Of a stretch of 64,000 nt of DNA, positions 42,813-50,532 are shown piece after piece. Within the stretch, counting starts at the first letter, position 1. Every line of letters begins with the position of its first letter. A program made the translations under genes and the position numbers. The notes below the pieces were generated by a model, which worked only from the letters and a program-made list of their open reading frames with translations, searched no databases and had not been told where the DNA came from. Source of the stretch: DASUAO01 sp035763745. Lineage in GTDB: Bacteria; Actinomycetota; Acidimicrobiia; IMCC26256; PALSA-555. The stretch covers positions 1 to 64,000 of the forward strand of contig DASUAO010000006.1 of NCBI GenBank assembly GCA_035763745.1. The letters run 5' to 3'.

Positions 42813-44606
42813 ATGCATCCCTCGCGGTGCGTCAGCCGGCCGCTCGTCCGGGTGCTCGGAGCGTGTGCGCTGGCCGTGGGCGTGTTGCTCGTGTCGGCAG
42901 CACCCGCGTTCGCGCACGCCGACCTGGTCACGTCCGACCCGAGTCCCGGAGCCGTGCTCCCCGAGAGCCCGGGATCGGTGGACCTCGAGTTCACCGAGCC
43001 GGTCACGGTGGCCAATGGCGCGATCCGCGTCTTCGACGCCGACGAGGTGCGCGTCGACGAGGGCGTCGTCGAGGTCGCGGACCGGATCGCGTCCCTCGCG
43101 CTCCCCGAGCTCGACGGCGGTGCCTATGTCGTGACGTGGCGCATCACGTCCGACGACGGTCATCCGGTCAGCGGCGCGTTCACCTTCCAGGTCGGGTCCG
43201 GGTCCGGCCCGAGCGCCACGAGTCGCGAGGTCACGGGCCTGGCGGACCGCCTGCTCGCCGACCAAGGCGGGGAAGCGGTCGTCGGCGCCGTGTACGGAGT
43301 CGCACGCTGGCTGGTGTTCGCCGGGCTCGCACTGCTCATCGGTGGGGTCGCGTTCACCGTGCTGTGGACCGGCGCACGCCGCACGGGCGCGACGCGACGG
43401 GTGATCCGCATCGGATGGGTCACCACGGCGGTGGCGACCGCGGTCAGCATCCTCGTCTACGGGCCGTACGTCGCCGGCTTGGGGCTGGGCGACGCGTTCT
43501 CGACGAGCCTCCTCGGCGACACGCTCTCCGAGCGCCAGGGCCAGGTGTGGCTCGCTCGGATCGTGCTCCTCGTGATCGCCGGTCCGCTCCTCGCGCTGCT
43601 CTCGTCCCGTGAACGCGCACGCGAGTACCCCGACGGCGGGCCGACGTCGCTCCCGCCATGGTGGCTCCCTGCTGCCGTGCTCGTCGGCGTGCTCCTCGCG
43701 GCCACCCCGGGGCTCTCGGGCCACGCGATCAGCGGTCGTTGGTCCGATGCCGCGGTGATCGCCGACGCGCTGCACGTGCTCACGATGTCGGTCTGGCTCG
43801 GCGGGATCGTCGCGCTCGCCGCGACCGCCCTCGGTTCCTCGCAGGCGTCGGGCACGGCGGCGTCATCGGCCGCCGCGCTCGCGAGGTTCTCGCGCGTCGC
43901 GCTCGGGAGCATCGCAGTCCTCGCGGCCACCGGGACCTTCCAGTCGATCCGCCAGCTGGGCGGCTTCGACAGCCTGCGTGACACGGAGTTCGGACGCATC
44001 CTGGTGGTGAAGCTGGTCCTCGTCGCCGCGATCGTCGTGATCGCCGCGTTCAGCCGCGAGATCGTGCTGCGGATGTCGGCTCGGTCGTGGCTCGCGAACG
44101 CCGACGACCGCCCGTCCGGCGAGCAGGCGCCGCCGGAGCTCTCGCCCGAGGAAGCGGCGGCCGAGCGGGCCGGGCTCCGTCGGTCGGTCCTGTTCGAGGT
44201 GGTGCTGGGGTTCGCGGTGCTCGTGGCCACGGCGCTGCTCGTGAACGCTCCGCCCGGGTACTCGGCGGCTGAAACCGCGCGCGGCGCCGTCGGGGTGACG
44301 ATGAACGCGGACACGGTCTCGGTCGACGTCACCGTCACCCCGGCGGCCGCGGGCCGCAACGACGTCCACGTCGACCTCTTCTCGCCGGCAGGGGCTCCCC
44401 TGGACGTCGAGGACCTGACCGTCACGTTCGCACTCCCCGCCGGCGACGTGCCGCCGATCGACGTGCCGTTGCGCCGCCTCGGTCCCGGGCACTACTACTC
44501 GCCCGGCTTCGACATCCCCTTCGCCGGCGAGTGGCGGATCGTCGCGAACCCGATCGTCTCCGAGTTCGAGCAACCGCCGCTCGAGGGAACACTGGAGATC
44601 TCCTGA
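42813..44606 (+). CDS. CopC-CopD fusion copper-handling membrane protein
   Basis: A 597-residue protein. After a signal peptide (ends AFAHA) comes a CopC domain (about 35-130) whose mature N-terminal His and the His in DDGHPVSGAF are the copper ligands. A CopD domain of about eight helices spans roughly 150-480, and a C-terminal outside domain (about 490-597, with HVDLFSPAG and PGHYYSPGFDIPFAGEWRI) resembles YtkA/FixH domains. It probably binds copper outside and moves it inward. It is followed by a DsbB-like gene one base after its stop, so copper delivery and thiol oxidation appear linked. Confidence 0.9.
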   Translation: MHPSRCVSRPLVRVLGACALAVGVLLVSAAPAFAHADLVTSDPSPGAVLPESPGSVDLEFTEPVTVANGAIRVFDADEVRVDEGVVEVADRIASLALPELDGGAYVVTWRITSDDGHPVSGAFTFQVGSGSGPSATSREVTGLADRLLADQGGEAVVGAVYGVARWLVFAGLALLIGGVAFTVLWTGARRTGATRRVIRIGWVTTAVATAVSILVYGPYVAGLGLGDAFSTSLLGDTLSERQGQVWLARIVLLVIAGPLLALLSSRERAREYPDGGPTSLPPWWLPAAVLVGVLLAATPGLSGHAISGRWSDAAVIADALHVLTMSVWLGGIVALAATALGSSQASGTAASSAAALARFSRVALGSIAVLAATGTFQSIRQLGGFDSLRDTEFGRILVVKLVLVAAIVVIAAFSREIVLRMSARSWLANADDRPSGEQAPPELSPEEAAAERAGLRRSVLFEVVLGFAVLVATALLVNAPPGYSAAETARGAVGVTMNADTVSVDVTVTPAAAGRNDVHVDLFSPAGAPLDVEDLTVTFALPAGDVPPIDVPLRRLGPGHYYSPGFDIPFAGEWRIVANPIVSEFEQPPLEGTLEIS

Positions 44607-44607
44607 C

Positions 44608-45225
44608 ATGCACGGCGTCGACACCGCGAACATCGTCTTCACGGTCCTCACGATCCTCGCCAACGTCGCGGTCGTGGCCCTCGTCCTCGCCGCCGTCGCG
44701 GCGCGCACCGGCGCCGGACGGCGCGCCCGGCAGGCGCTGACGGTCCTCGGCCCGCGCGCAGGCGCCGTGGCCGCGCTGATCGCCGTGGTGACGACGCTCG
44801 GCAGCCTCTACTACTCGGAGATCGTCGGCTATCTCCCGTGCGAGCTGTGTTGGTACCAGCGCATCACGATGTACCCGCTGTCGGCCATCCTCGTCGTGGG
44901 CCTGCTCCGACGCGATGCCGCCGCCCGCTGGTACGCGCTGCCCTTCGTCGTCGTGGGCGCCCCGCTGTCGCTGTACCACTGGCTCGTCGAGCGGGTTCCC
45001 TCGCTGGCCGAGGGCTCGTCGTGCTCGGCCTTCGTCCCGTGCAGCATCCCGTACTTCCAAGAACTCGGGTACATCACCCTGGCGTTCATGGACCTGAGCG
45101 CGTTCCTCCTCATCGGCGCGCTCCTGCTCGTCGGCGCCCGACGTCCGCCCGCCTCCGACCCGCTCGCCTCCGCCCCGCCCGCCTCCGACCCGCCCGCCTC
45201 CGACCCCGTGGAGACCACGTCATGA
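44608..45225 (+). CDS. DsbB/BdbC-like disulfide bond formation membrane protein
   Basis: A 205-residue protein with five hydrophobic segments. The first redox pair is C78-x-x-C81 in PCELCWYQR, and the second pair is C139 and C145 in SSCSAFVPCS, as in BdbC. It would reoxidise an exported thioredoxin-like partner using quinone; VKOR-type enzymes more often do this in actinobacteria. The C-terminal tail is four repeats of a five-residue PPASD-like unit. The stop overlaps the next gene's ATG (a TlpA-like protein), its probable partner. Confidence 0.9.
   Translation: MHGVDTANIVFTVLTILANVAVVALVLAAVAARTGAGRRARQALTVLGPRAGAVAALIAVVTTLGSLYYSEIVGYLPCELCWYQRITMYPLSAILVVGLLRRDAAARWYALPFVVVGAPLSLYHWLVERVPSLAEGSSCSAFVPCSIPYFQELGYITLAFMDLSAFLLIGALLLVGARRPPASDPLASAPPASDPPASDPVETTS
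45145..45204 (+). repeat. Four 15-bp tandem repeats in the DsbB-like C-terminus
   Basis: Four units of CCGCCCGCCTCCGAC (45145-45159, 45160-45174, 45175-45189, 45190-45204), the second diverged. They encode PPASD-PLASA-PPASD-PPASD. The reading frame is kept. Copy number may vary between strains. Confidence 0.85.
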
Positions 45226-45869
45226 CCACCATCACGACCCGCACACCCCGGAACCGGCTTCTCGTCCTGCCGGTCGTCGCCGCGCTCGCGTTGAACGCCC
45301 TCGTCGCCACGCCGGCGGCCGCCGAGGACGCCGCGATCGAGCTGAGCCCGAAGGTCAAGGTGAAGGGAGCCAAGCTCCCCGCCTCGGATGCGGTCGGATC
45401 GGCCTCCGACCCGGCGATCGGCAAGACGGCACCCAGGCTCGTGGCCAAGGGGTTCGACGGCGAGCGAGTCAAGATCGGCGGTCCGGGGGCGCCGCGCATC
45501 GTCGTGTTCCTCTCGCACTCCTGCCCGCATTGCCAGGCCGAGGTCCCCGTCATCGTCGAGCTCGCCGACGAAGATGTCTTCGAGGGCGTCGACGTCGAGA
45601 CCGTCACCACGAACACCAGCAAGCGCTTGCCGAACTACCCCCCGTCGGAGTGGCTCGAGCGTGAGGACTGGCCGTTCCCGACCGTGCTGCTCGACGACGC
45701 GAAGCTGCGGGCGTTCTTCGCCGCCGGAGGCGAGGCGTTCCCGTACTTCGTGATGCTCGACGCCGCCGGCGTCGTCGTCGCGCGTGCCCAGGGCGAGCTC
45801 TCGAAGGCCTCGATCAGGGGCGCGGTCGAGAAGCTGGCCGCGGGCGAGCCGATCTTCGCCACGACCTGA
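45222..45869 (+). CDS. Exported thioredoxin-like (TlpA/BdbD-type) protein
   Basis: A 215-residue protein with a signal sequence or anchor (about 10-34, ends TPAAAED). The thioredoxin domain carries C101-P-H-C104 in SHSCPHCQAE; CPHC is the DsbA-type active site. The cis-proline region is FPYFVML. With the overlapping DsbB-like gene it forms an oxidant pair, possibly for copper-site proteins encoded next door. Confidence 0.88.
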   Translation: MTTITTRTPRNRLLVLPVVAALALNALVATPAAAEDAAIELSPKVKVKGAKLPASDAVGSASDPAIGKTAPRLVAKGFDGERVKIGGPGAPRIVVFLSHSCPHCQAEVPVIVELADEDVFEGVDVETVTTNTSKRLPNYPPSEWLEREDWPFPTVLLDDAKLRAFFAAGGEAFPYFVMLDAAGVVVARAQGELSKASIRGAVEKLAAGEPIFATT

Positions 45870-45911
45870 CTCCGAGCGGGGTCGCGCCACTCTGGCGTCG
45901 CTTCGGCGCGG

Positions 45912-46349
45912 TCAGTGGCAGTTGCGACACCGGCCGACGAGGTCGATCCGGTGCCCGTCGGTCGTGAAGCCGGTGGCGCGGTCGATGTCGAGCACCGCGG
46001 CTCGTAGCGACGCCTCGAGCCCGGCGGACGTCGGGACGTCCTCGACGGAGCCGCAGACGGCGCACACCAGATGATGGTGGTGGTCGCCGGTCAGGTCCTC
46101 GGTGAGCTCGAAACGTGCGTGCTCGTGGTTGGTGACGATGCGGTGCACCACCCCGGCCTCCTCGAGGACCACGAGCGTGCGGTAGACGCTGCTCTGGGCG
46201 AGGCCGGCGCGCGCTTCGAGGATCTCCGGGATGGTCAGGGGTCGGGTCGCGTCCCGTAGCACCTCGATGATGGCGAAGCGGTTCGCCGTCATCCGCTGGT
46301 TCACCCGTCGGAGTCGAGCAACGGCCTGCTCGGCGAGATCGGGCGCCAC
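45912..46349 (-). CDS. Fur-family metalloregulator
   Basis: A 145-residue Fur-type repressor. A winged helix (about 20-75, with LTIPEILEA and QSSVYRTLVVLEEAG) is followed by DHHHHLVCAVCG and the C-terminal CRNCH. C96/C99 and C141/C144 form the structural zinc site. Whether it senses Fe, Zn or peroxide cannot be decided; it could regulate the znu genes 5 kb away. The GTG at 46349 has TACACT 7 nt upstream. Confidence 0.92.
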   Translation of the reverse strand: MAPDLAEQAVARLRRVNQRMTANRFAIIEVLRDATRPLTIPEILEARAGLAQSSVYRTLVVLEEAGVVHRIVTNHEHARFELTEDLTGDHHHHLVCAVCGSVEDVPTSAGLEASLRAAVLDIDRATGFTTDGHRIDLVGRCRNCH

Positions 46350-46356
46350 GGCCGTG

Positions 46357-46366
46357 AGTGTACCGT
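46357..46366. promoter_or_regulatory. Overlapping divergent leaderless -10 boxes, fur and SirB1-like gene
   Basis: On the plus strand TACCGT (46361-46366) ends 8 nt before the ATG at 46375. On the minus strand TACACT (46357-46362) ends 7 nt before the GTG at 46349. The boxes overlap by 2 bp, so only one promoter can be open at a time. Confidence 0.5.
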
Positions 46367-46374
46367 CGCTCCCG

Positions 46375-47139
46375 ATGGATCCGACCGAGCGCTTCGCCGC
46401 ACTCGTGCAACGGCCCTCACGGGAGATCGCGCTCGCCGAGGCGGCGCTGTGGATCGCGGCTCACGACCACACGGTCGACGTCGCGGAGCACCTGGGTGCC
46501 CTCGATTCGCTCGCGGCGGGGACGCCCGACCCCGCGAACGTCGCGGAGCACCTGTTCACGACATGCGGGTTCGCGGGGAACGTGCAGGACTATCTCGACC
46601 CGGGGAACTCCTACCTGGACGCGGTCCTCACCCGTCGGGTCGGGATCCCGATCACGCTCAGCGTGGTGATGATCGAGGTCGGTCGGCGCATCGGCACCGA
46701 GATCTCCGGTATCGGGATGCCCGGGCACTTCCTCGTGCGTGACGCCACGGGCACGTACTTCGACCCGTTCCACGGCGGCGCTCGACTCGAGGAGGACGGG
46801 TGCCGGCATCTCTTCGAGACGATGCACGGACCCGGGTCCTTCGCACCGCAGTACCTCGACCCGGTGGACGACCGGGCGATCCTGGCCCGCATGCTCGCGA
46901 ACCTCACGCGGTCGTTCATCGAGCGACGGCCGCGCGATGCCCTCTGGGCGGTCCGCCTCCGAGGCACGATCCCCGGTCTGTCGGTCGCAGACCGGCGCCA
47001 CGACGCGACCGTCCTCGGCACCCTCGGAGGCTTCCGTGAGGCGTCCGCCCTCCTCGCAACCCTCGCGACCGAGGTCGACGCTGCTGGCGCCGACGAGCTG
47101 CTACGCGAGTCCGCGGCGTACCGCGCGCGCGCGAACTGA
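46375..47139 (+). CDS. SirB1/transglutaminase-like family protein
   Basis: A 254-residue protein of the SirB1 family. NSYLDAVLTRRVGIPITLSVVMIEVGRRIG and GIGMPGHFLVR (parts quoted separately by family) are the typical blocks, related to a transglutaminase core. The usual nucleophilic Cys is not evident in these blocks, so it may be non-catalytic. Its role is unknown. It is divergent from fur with overlapping promoters. Confidence 0.85.
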   Translation: MDPTERFAALVQRPSREIALAEAALWIAAHDHTVDVAEHLGALDSLAAGTPDPANVAEHLFTTCGFAGNVQDYLDPGNSYLDAVLTRRVGIPITLSVVMIEVGRRIGTEISGIGMPGHFLVRDATGTYFDPFHGGARLEEDGCRHLFETMHGPGSFAPQYLDPVDDRAILARMLANLTRSFIERRPRDALWAVRLRGTIPGLSVADRRHDATVLGTLGGFREASALLATLATEVDAAGADELLRESAAYRARAN

Positions 47140-47151
47140 GGTTGCGCGGAG

Positions 47152-47775
47152 GTGGAGACCGACGTCACCCCGATGTTCCCGCTGGGGAGCGTGCTGCTCC
47201 CGGGCCGGGTGCTGCCGCTCCATGTCTTCGAGCCCCGGTACCGGAGCATGGTCGAGCACTGCCTGGCCGGCGACGGCACGTTCGGGGTCGTCCTGATCGA
47301 GCGCGGCAGCGAGGTCGGAGGAGGCGACGTCCGCTTCTCGGTGGGGACCCTCGCGCACATCGTCCAGGCCGAACGCGTGGCCGACGGGCGGTTTGCGGTG
47401 GTCGCCGTCGGTGCGAGCCGGTTCCGGGTTCGTGAGTGGCTCGCCGATGATCCCTACCCGCGTGCCCGCATCGATCTCCTCGACGACGTCGTCGGCCGTG
47501 CCCCAGAGGACGCGGTCGAGGAGGTCCGGTCGCGTCTCCACGAGGTCCTCGTCCTCCATTCCCGGCTGGGCGCCCCCGTCGACGACGTCGACGTCGTGCT
47601 CGCAGACGACCCCGTACGGGCGTCGTTCGAGGCCGCCGCGGTGTCACCGATCGGACCGCTCGACGCCCAGGCGCTGCTGGAGGTCGACGACGCAGTGGCG
47701 CGCCTGGACATGCTCGCCGCGCATCTCCGCGACGAGATCGAGGTGCTGCGGTTCCGCCTCTCCGACGATGGGTGA
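47152..47775 (+). CDS. Lon N-terminal (substrate-binding) domain protein
   Basis: A 207-residue protein containing only the Lon N-terminal domain: MFPLGSVLLPGRVLPLHVFEPRYR at the start, FGVVLIERGSEVGGGD and VGTLAHIVQAERVADGRF following. There is no ATPase or protease part. Such proteins may recognise damaged or unfolded proteins, but their role is not settled. The start is uncertain: GTG 47152 directly follows GGAG; ATG 47173 is the alternative. Confidence 0.85.
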   Translation: METDVTPMFPLGSVLLPGRVLPLHVFEPRYRSMVEHCLAGDGTFGVVLIERGSEVGGGDVRFSVGTLAHIVQAERVADGRFAVVAVGASRFRVREWLADDPYPRARIDLLDDVVGRAPEDAVEEVRSRLHEVLVLHSRLGAPVDDVDVVLADDPVRASFEAAAVSPIGPLDAQALLEVDDAVARLDMLAAHLRDEIEVLRFRLSDDG

Positions 47776-47786
47776 GGCAGGGCGAA

Positions 47787-47792
47787 TACGCT
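47787..47792 (+). promoter_or_regulatory. Leaderless -10 box of small acidic protein gene
   Basis: TACGCT ends 6 nt before the ATG at 47799. This is the main support that the small ORF is expressed and that moaD can be transcribed from here. Confidence 0.4.
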
Positions 47793-47798
47793 CGGCGG

Positions 47799-47972
47799 AT
47801 GGAGCACACAGCCGACCGCCCCGACGACGTCGACGCTCCCGGCACCGGCACCGGGACCGACCGGGACCTGGCCGCGCTCGAGGCGCTCGAGCAGGAGCTC
47901 GCGAGCCTCGAGGGCGAGCACGACCGGGTCGAGCAGGTCAGTCCGCTGCCCCCGCCCGACGCCCCGCCCTGA
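47799..47972 (+). CDS. Small acidic protein upstream of moaD
   Basis: A 57-residue, strongly acidic protein with a threonine/glycine linker, then an amphipathic helix (LAALEALEQELASLEGEHDRVE) likely to form a coiled coil, then a proline-rich tail. No known domain. It ends one base before the moaD GTG. It could be a dimeric helper protein; its function is unknown. Confidence 0.5.
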   Translation: MEHTADRPDDVDAPGTGTGTDRDLAALEALEQELASLEGEHDRVEQVSPLPPPDAPP

Positions 47973-47973
47973 C

Positions 47974-48276
47974 GTGGCGACAGTGCGGCTCCGCCTGTTC
48001 GCGAGCGCCCGTGAGGCCGCGGGGTGTGCGTCGGACACCGTGGAGGCTGCCTCCCTCGGAGAGGCGCTCGACCTCGCTCGCGCTCGGTACGGCGACGGGT
48101 TCGCGGCGGTGCTCGCGCGAGCGCGAGTGTGGATCAACGGCGACGAGCCGACGCACGGCGACGCCACGGCCCTTGTCGACGACGACGAGGTGGCCGTGCT
48201 CCCGCCGGTGAGCGGCGGATGCGCAGAGGCGGTGCTCGCTCCGCCGCCGCTCGTGTGCGTCGGGGGTTCCTCCTGA
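47974..48276 (+). CDS. moaD: MoaD/ThiS-family sulfur carrier with C-terminal extension
   Basis: A ubiquitin-like 100-residue protein. VRLRLFASAREAAG and LPPVSGG (76-82) are the MoaD start and end blocks. MoaD is normally the end of the chain at Gly-Gly, where it is adenylated and thiolated before giving sulfur to molybdopterin. Here 18 more residues follow (CAEAVLAPPP and so on), so the tail must be removed or the protein has another role. The frame is open with no sign of frameshift. The molybdenum hydroxylase in the window would need molybdopterin. Confidence 0.85.
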   Translation: MATVRLRLFASAREAAGCASDTVEAASLGEALDLARARYGDGFAAVLARARVWINGDEPTHGDATALVDDDEVAVLPPVSGGCAEAVLAPPPLVCVGGSS

Positions 48277-48290
48277 CGACGTGGGGACGG

Positions 48291-48310
48291 TCCGGGGTGT
48301 TCCGGGGTGT
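48291..48310 (+). repeat. 10-bp tandem duplication upstream of rsiG
   Basis: TCCGGGGTGT occurs twice in a row (48291-48310), just upstream of the rsiG -10 box, in the position of a -35/operator region. No -35-like hexamer is visible, so a regulator may bind here. Confidence 0.6.
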
Positions 48311-48326
48311 TCGTCGGGCGCGCTGG

Positions 48327-48332
48327 TAGCCT
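48327..48332 (+). promoter_or_regulatory. Leaderless -10 box of rsiG
   Basis: TAGCCT ends 7 nt before the ATG at 48340, which is thus preferred over the ATG at 48337. Confidence 0.45.
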
Positions 48333-48339
48333 CGTGATG

Positions 48340-48858
48340 ATGTCGCAGACGCACTCACGGCGTGCCGACGTCCTCGTGGAGCCTGCCTACCTCGAGGGGC
48401 TCGACGCCAAGGACCTCGATGCACTGCGGGCGATGCATGCCGAATGCTCCGAGGTGGAGACCGAGGTCTCCTACGTGCGGAGGCTCGCGCAGGCCCGCAT
48501 CGACATCGTGAAGGCCGAGCTCGACCGGCGCGCGGCCGGCGGCAGCGTGGGCGACCTGATCGCCGCGCTCCCGCAGATCCTCGCGGATCCCCCACCCCGA
48601 CCCGAGGCGTCGACCAGCCGGCTGCCCCGCCACCTCGGCCCGGCACCGGCGATCGAGTGGCGACGCGGCCTCGAGTACCTGATCTCGGACTCCACTCTGG
48701 TGCACCTCCCGGCCATGGCCGAGGACGAGCTGCGCGAGACGCTCGAGCTCCTGCGCCGGCTCGAGGCCGAGACCTCCGACCGACGGCGCCAGCTCCACGG
48801 CGTGATCGACCGGCTGGAGCACGAGGTCGCGGCCCGTCACGCCGTGGACCCCGCCTGA
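48340..48858 (+). CDS. rsiG: RsiG-like c-di-GMP-binding anti-sigma factor
   Basis: A 172-residue, mostly helical protein. The first helix carries E40, S44, R47, Q51 and D55, exactly the E(X)3S(X)2R(X)3Q(X)3D signature of Streptomyces RsiG, the anti-sigma factor that holds WhiG when bound to c-di-GMP. A second helix repeats it as E142, S146, R149, H153 and D157, with Gln replaced by His. Two antiparallel copies match the Streptomyces form rather than the single-motif form. A linker rich in proline joins them. No sigma factor gene lies in the window. The match to the signature is seen directly; sigma binding is inferred. Confidence 0.85.
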   Translation: MSQTHSRRADVLVEPAYLEGLDAKDLDALRAMHAECSEVETEVSYVRRLAQARIDIVKAELDRRAAGGSVGDLIAALPQILADPPPRPEASTSRLPRHLGPAPAIEWRRGLEYLISDSTLVHLPAMAEDELRETLELLRRLEAETSDRRRQLHGVIDRLEHEVAARHAVDPA

Positions 48859-48875
48859 ACCCGGCAGCCTGAGCG

Positions 48876-49229
48876 GTGGCCGAGGCGATCGAGCAGCGGT
48901 TCCGTGATCTCGGCGAGTTCATCCGGGAGCAACGCGGGAACGCCCGGCTCTCCCTCCGCAAGCTGAGCGAGCTGGCGGGGATCTCGAACCCGTACCTCAG
49001 CCAGATCGAGCGCGGGTTGCGCAAGCCCAGCGCCGAGATCCTCCAGCAGATCGCACACGCCCTCCGCATCTCCGCCGAGACGCTCTACGTGCGCGCCGGG
49101 TTCCTCGAACAGCGTGATCTCGACGACCACGACCTCGAGGAGGCGATCAGCCGCGACACCACGTTGTCCGAGCGCCAGAAGGACGTGCTGCGCGAGGTCT
49201 ACCGGTCGTTCCAACGCCCCGCCGAGTAG
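48876..49229 (+). CDS. XRE-family transcriptional regulator (Rv0474-like)
   Basis: A 117-residue protein with one HTH (SLRKLSELAGISNPYLSQIERG) followed by RKPSAEILQQIAHALRISAETLYVRAG, a phrase nearly constant in actinobacterial proteins such as Mycobacterium Rv0474. The C-terminal part (about 75-117) is acidic. It lies 17 nt after rsiG and is probably cotranscribed. Its targets are unknown. Confidence 0.9.
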   Translation: MAEAIEQRFRDLGEFIREQRGNARLSLRKLSELAGISNPYLSQIERGLRKPSAEILQQIAHALRISAETLYVRAGFLEQRDLDDHDLEEAISRDTTLSERQKDVLREVYRSFQRPAE

Positions 49230-49275
49230 CCCGGCGCCGGGGCCCCGGACCGGTCGGACCGTTCGGAGGCCCCGG

Positions 49276-49281
49276 TACAGT
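49276..49281 (+). promoter_or_regulatory. Leaderless -10 box of mshA
   Basis: TACAGT ends 8 nt before the ATG at 49290, supporting that ATG rather than the TTG at 49281. Confidence 0.4.
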
Positions 49282-49289
49282 TGACGACC

Positions 49290-50519
49290 ATGCCCATCCG
49301 TCGAGTCGCGATGCTCAGCGTCCACACCTCCCCGCTGGCCCAGCCCGGCTCGGGTGACGGCGGTGGCATGAACGTGTACGTGCGCTCGCTGGCCTCGGCG
49401 CTGGCCCGAGCGGGCGTCGAGTGCGACGTGCTCACCCGCCTGGATCACCCACGGCGGGCGCCGATCGCCGAGCTCGAGCCCGGCGTCCGGGTCGTGCACC
49501 TCGAGGCCGGGCCCGCGGCGCCGCTGGCCAAGGCCGACCTCTTCCCGCTGCTGGACGATCTCGTGGGGGCGGCACGGGCCCACCTCTGCGCCCCGGAGCG
49601 CGCCGTCGACGCCCTCCACGCCCACTACTGGCTCTCGGGTGCGGTGGGGCACCGGCTCAAGCACGAGCTCGAGCTCCCGCTGGTGTCCACCTTCCACACC
49701 CTCGCCCACACCAAGGCGGCGGCGGGCATCGTCGACGACGGTCCCGAGCGAGCCCGATCCGAGGCCGAGACCGTGGCGTGCACCGACCGCCTGATCGCCT
49801 CGACCCCCGACGAGCGACGGGATCTCGTCACCGCGTACGGCGCCGACCCGGAGCGCATCGAGGTGATCCCGCCCGGCGTCGACCACGCGATGTTCTACCC
49901 GGGCGATGCTGCGGCCGCCCGCAGGCACCTCCGCCTGCCCCTCGACCGACCGGTCCTGCTCTTCGTCGGTCGGATCCAACCGCTGAAGGGCGTCGACCTG
50001 GCGATCCGCGCGCTGGCCTCGCTCACCGACGACACCGCGCTCCTCGTCATCGTCGGTGGACCGAGCGGGGTCGCCGGCGACGCCGAGGTCGCGCGCCTTC
50101 GCGGCCTTGCCAGTGACCTTCACGTCGAGTCGCGCGTCCGCTGGGAGCCGCCCCAGCCCCACGGTGCGCTCGCCGACTGGTATCGCGCCGCCGACGTGTG
50201 CCTCGTGCCGTCGCGCACCGAGTCGTTCGGGTTGGTCGCGCTCGAGGCGGCCGCATGCGGAACCCCGGTGGTGGCCGCCAACGTCGGCGGCCTCCGCTCG
50301 CTCGTGGAGCACCTCCACACGGGCTTCCTGGTCGACGGACGGACCGGCCACGACTTCGCGGCCCCGGTGGAAGCGCTCCTCGCAGATCCCCGGCTCGCCG
50401 CGGACATGGCGTTCGCCGCGGCGGCCGCGTCGGGTCGATACACCTGGAGCATGACCGCCGCCCGACTGCGGCGTCTCTACGCCGACGTGGGCGCGCGCGA
50501 GCTCGTCCGCTGCACCTGA
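49290..50519 (+). CDS. mshA: MshA-type glycosyltransferase
   Basis: A 409-residue GT4 glycosyltransferase. VHTSPLAQPGSGDGGGMNVY (11-30) is the hallmark of MshA, which joins GlcNAc to inositol-3-phosphate in mycothiol synthesis. The nucleotide-sugar region FVGRIQPLKGVD and the C-terminal ESFGLVALEAAACGTPVVA follow. A YbjN-domain gene follows, as in Mycobacterium (Rv0486-Rv0487). Other mycothiol genes are not in the window, so mycothiol production is likely but not shown. Confidence 0.9.
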   Translation: MPIRRVAMLSVHTSPLAQPGSGDGGGMNVYVRSLASALARAGVECDVLTRLDHPRRAPIAELEPGVRVVHLEAGPAAPLAKADLFPLLDDLVGAARAHLCAPERAVDALHAHYWLSGAVGHRLKHELELPLVSTFHTLAHTKAAAGIVDDGPERARSEAETVACTDRLIASTPDERRDLVTAYGADPERIEVIPPGVDHAMFYPGDAAAARRHLRLPLDRPVLLFVGRIQPLKGVDLAIRALASLTDDTALLVIVGGPSGVAGDAEVARLRGLASDLHVESRVRWEPPQPHGALADWYRAADVCLVPSRTESFGLVALEAAACGTPVVAANVGGLRSLVEHLHTGFLVDGRTGHDFAAPVEALLADPRLAADMAFAAAAASGRYTWSMTAARLRRLYADVGARELVRCT

Positions 50520-50532
50520 CGCGGGCCACGGC

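Noticed and set aside
45145..45204. CRISPR-like or regulatory repeat array
   Set aside because: The 15-bp units are adjacent without spacers and encode an in-frame PPASD repeat in the DsbB-like tail.
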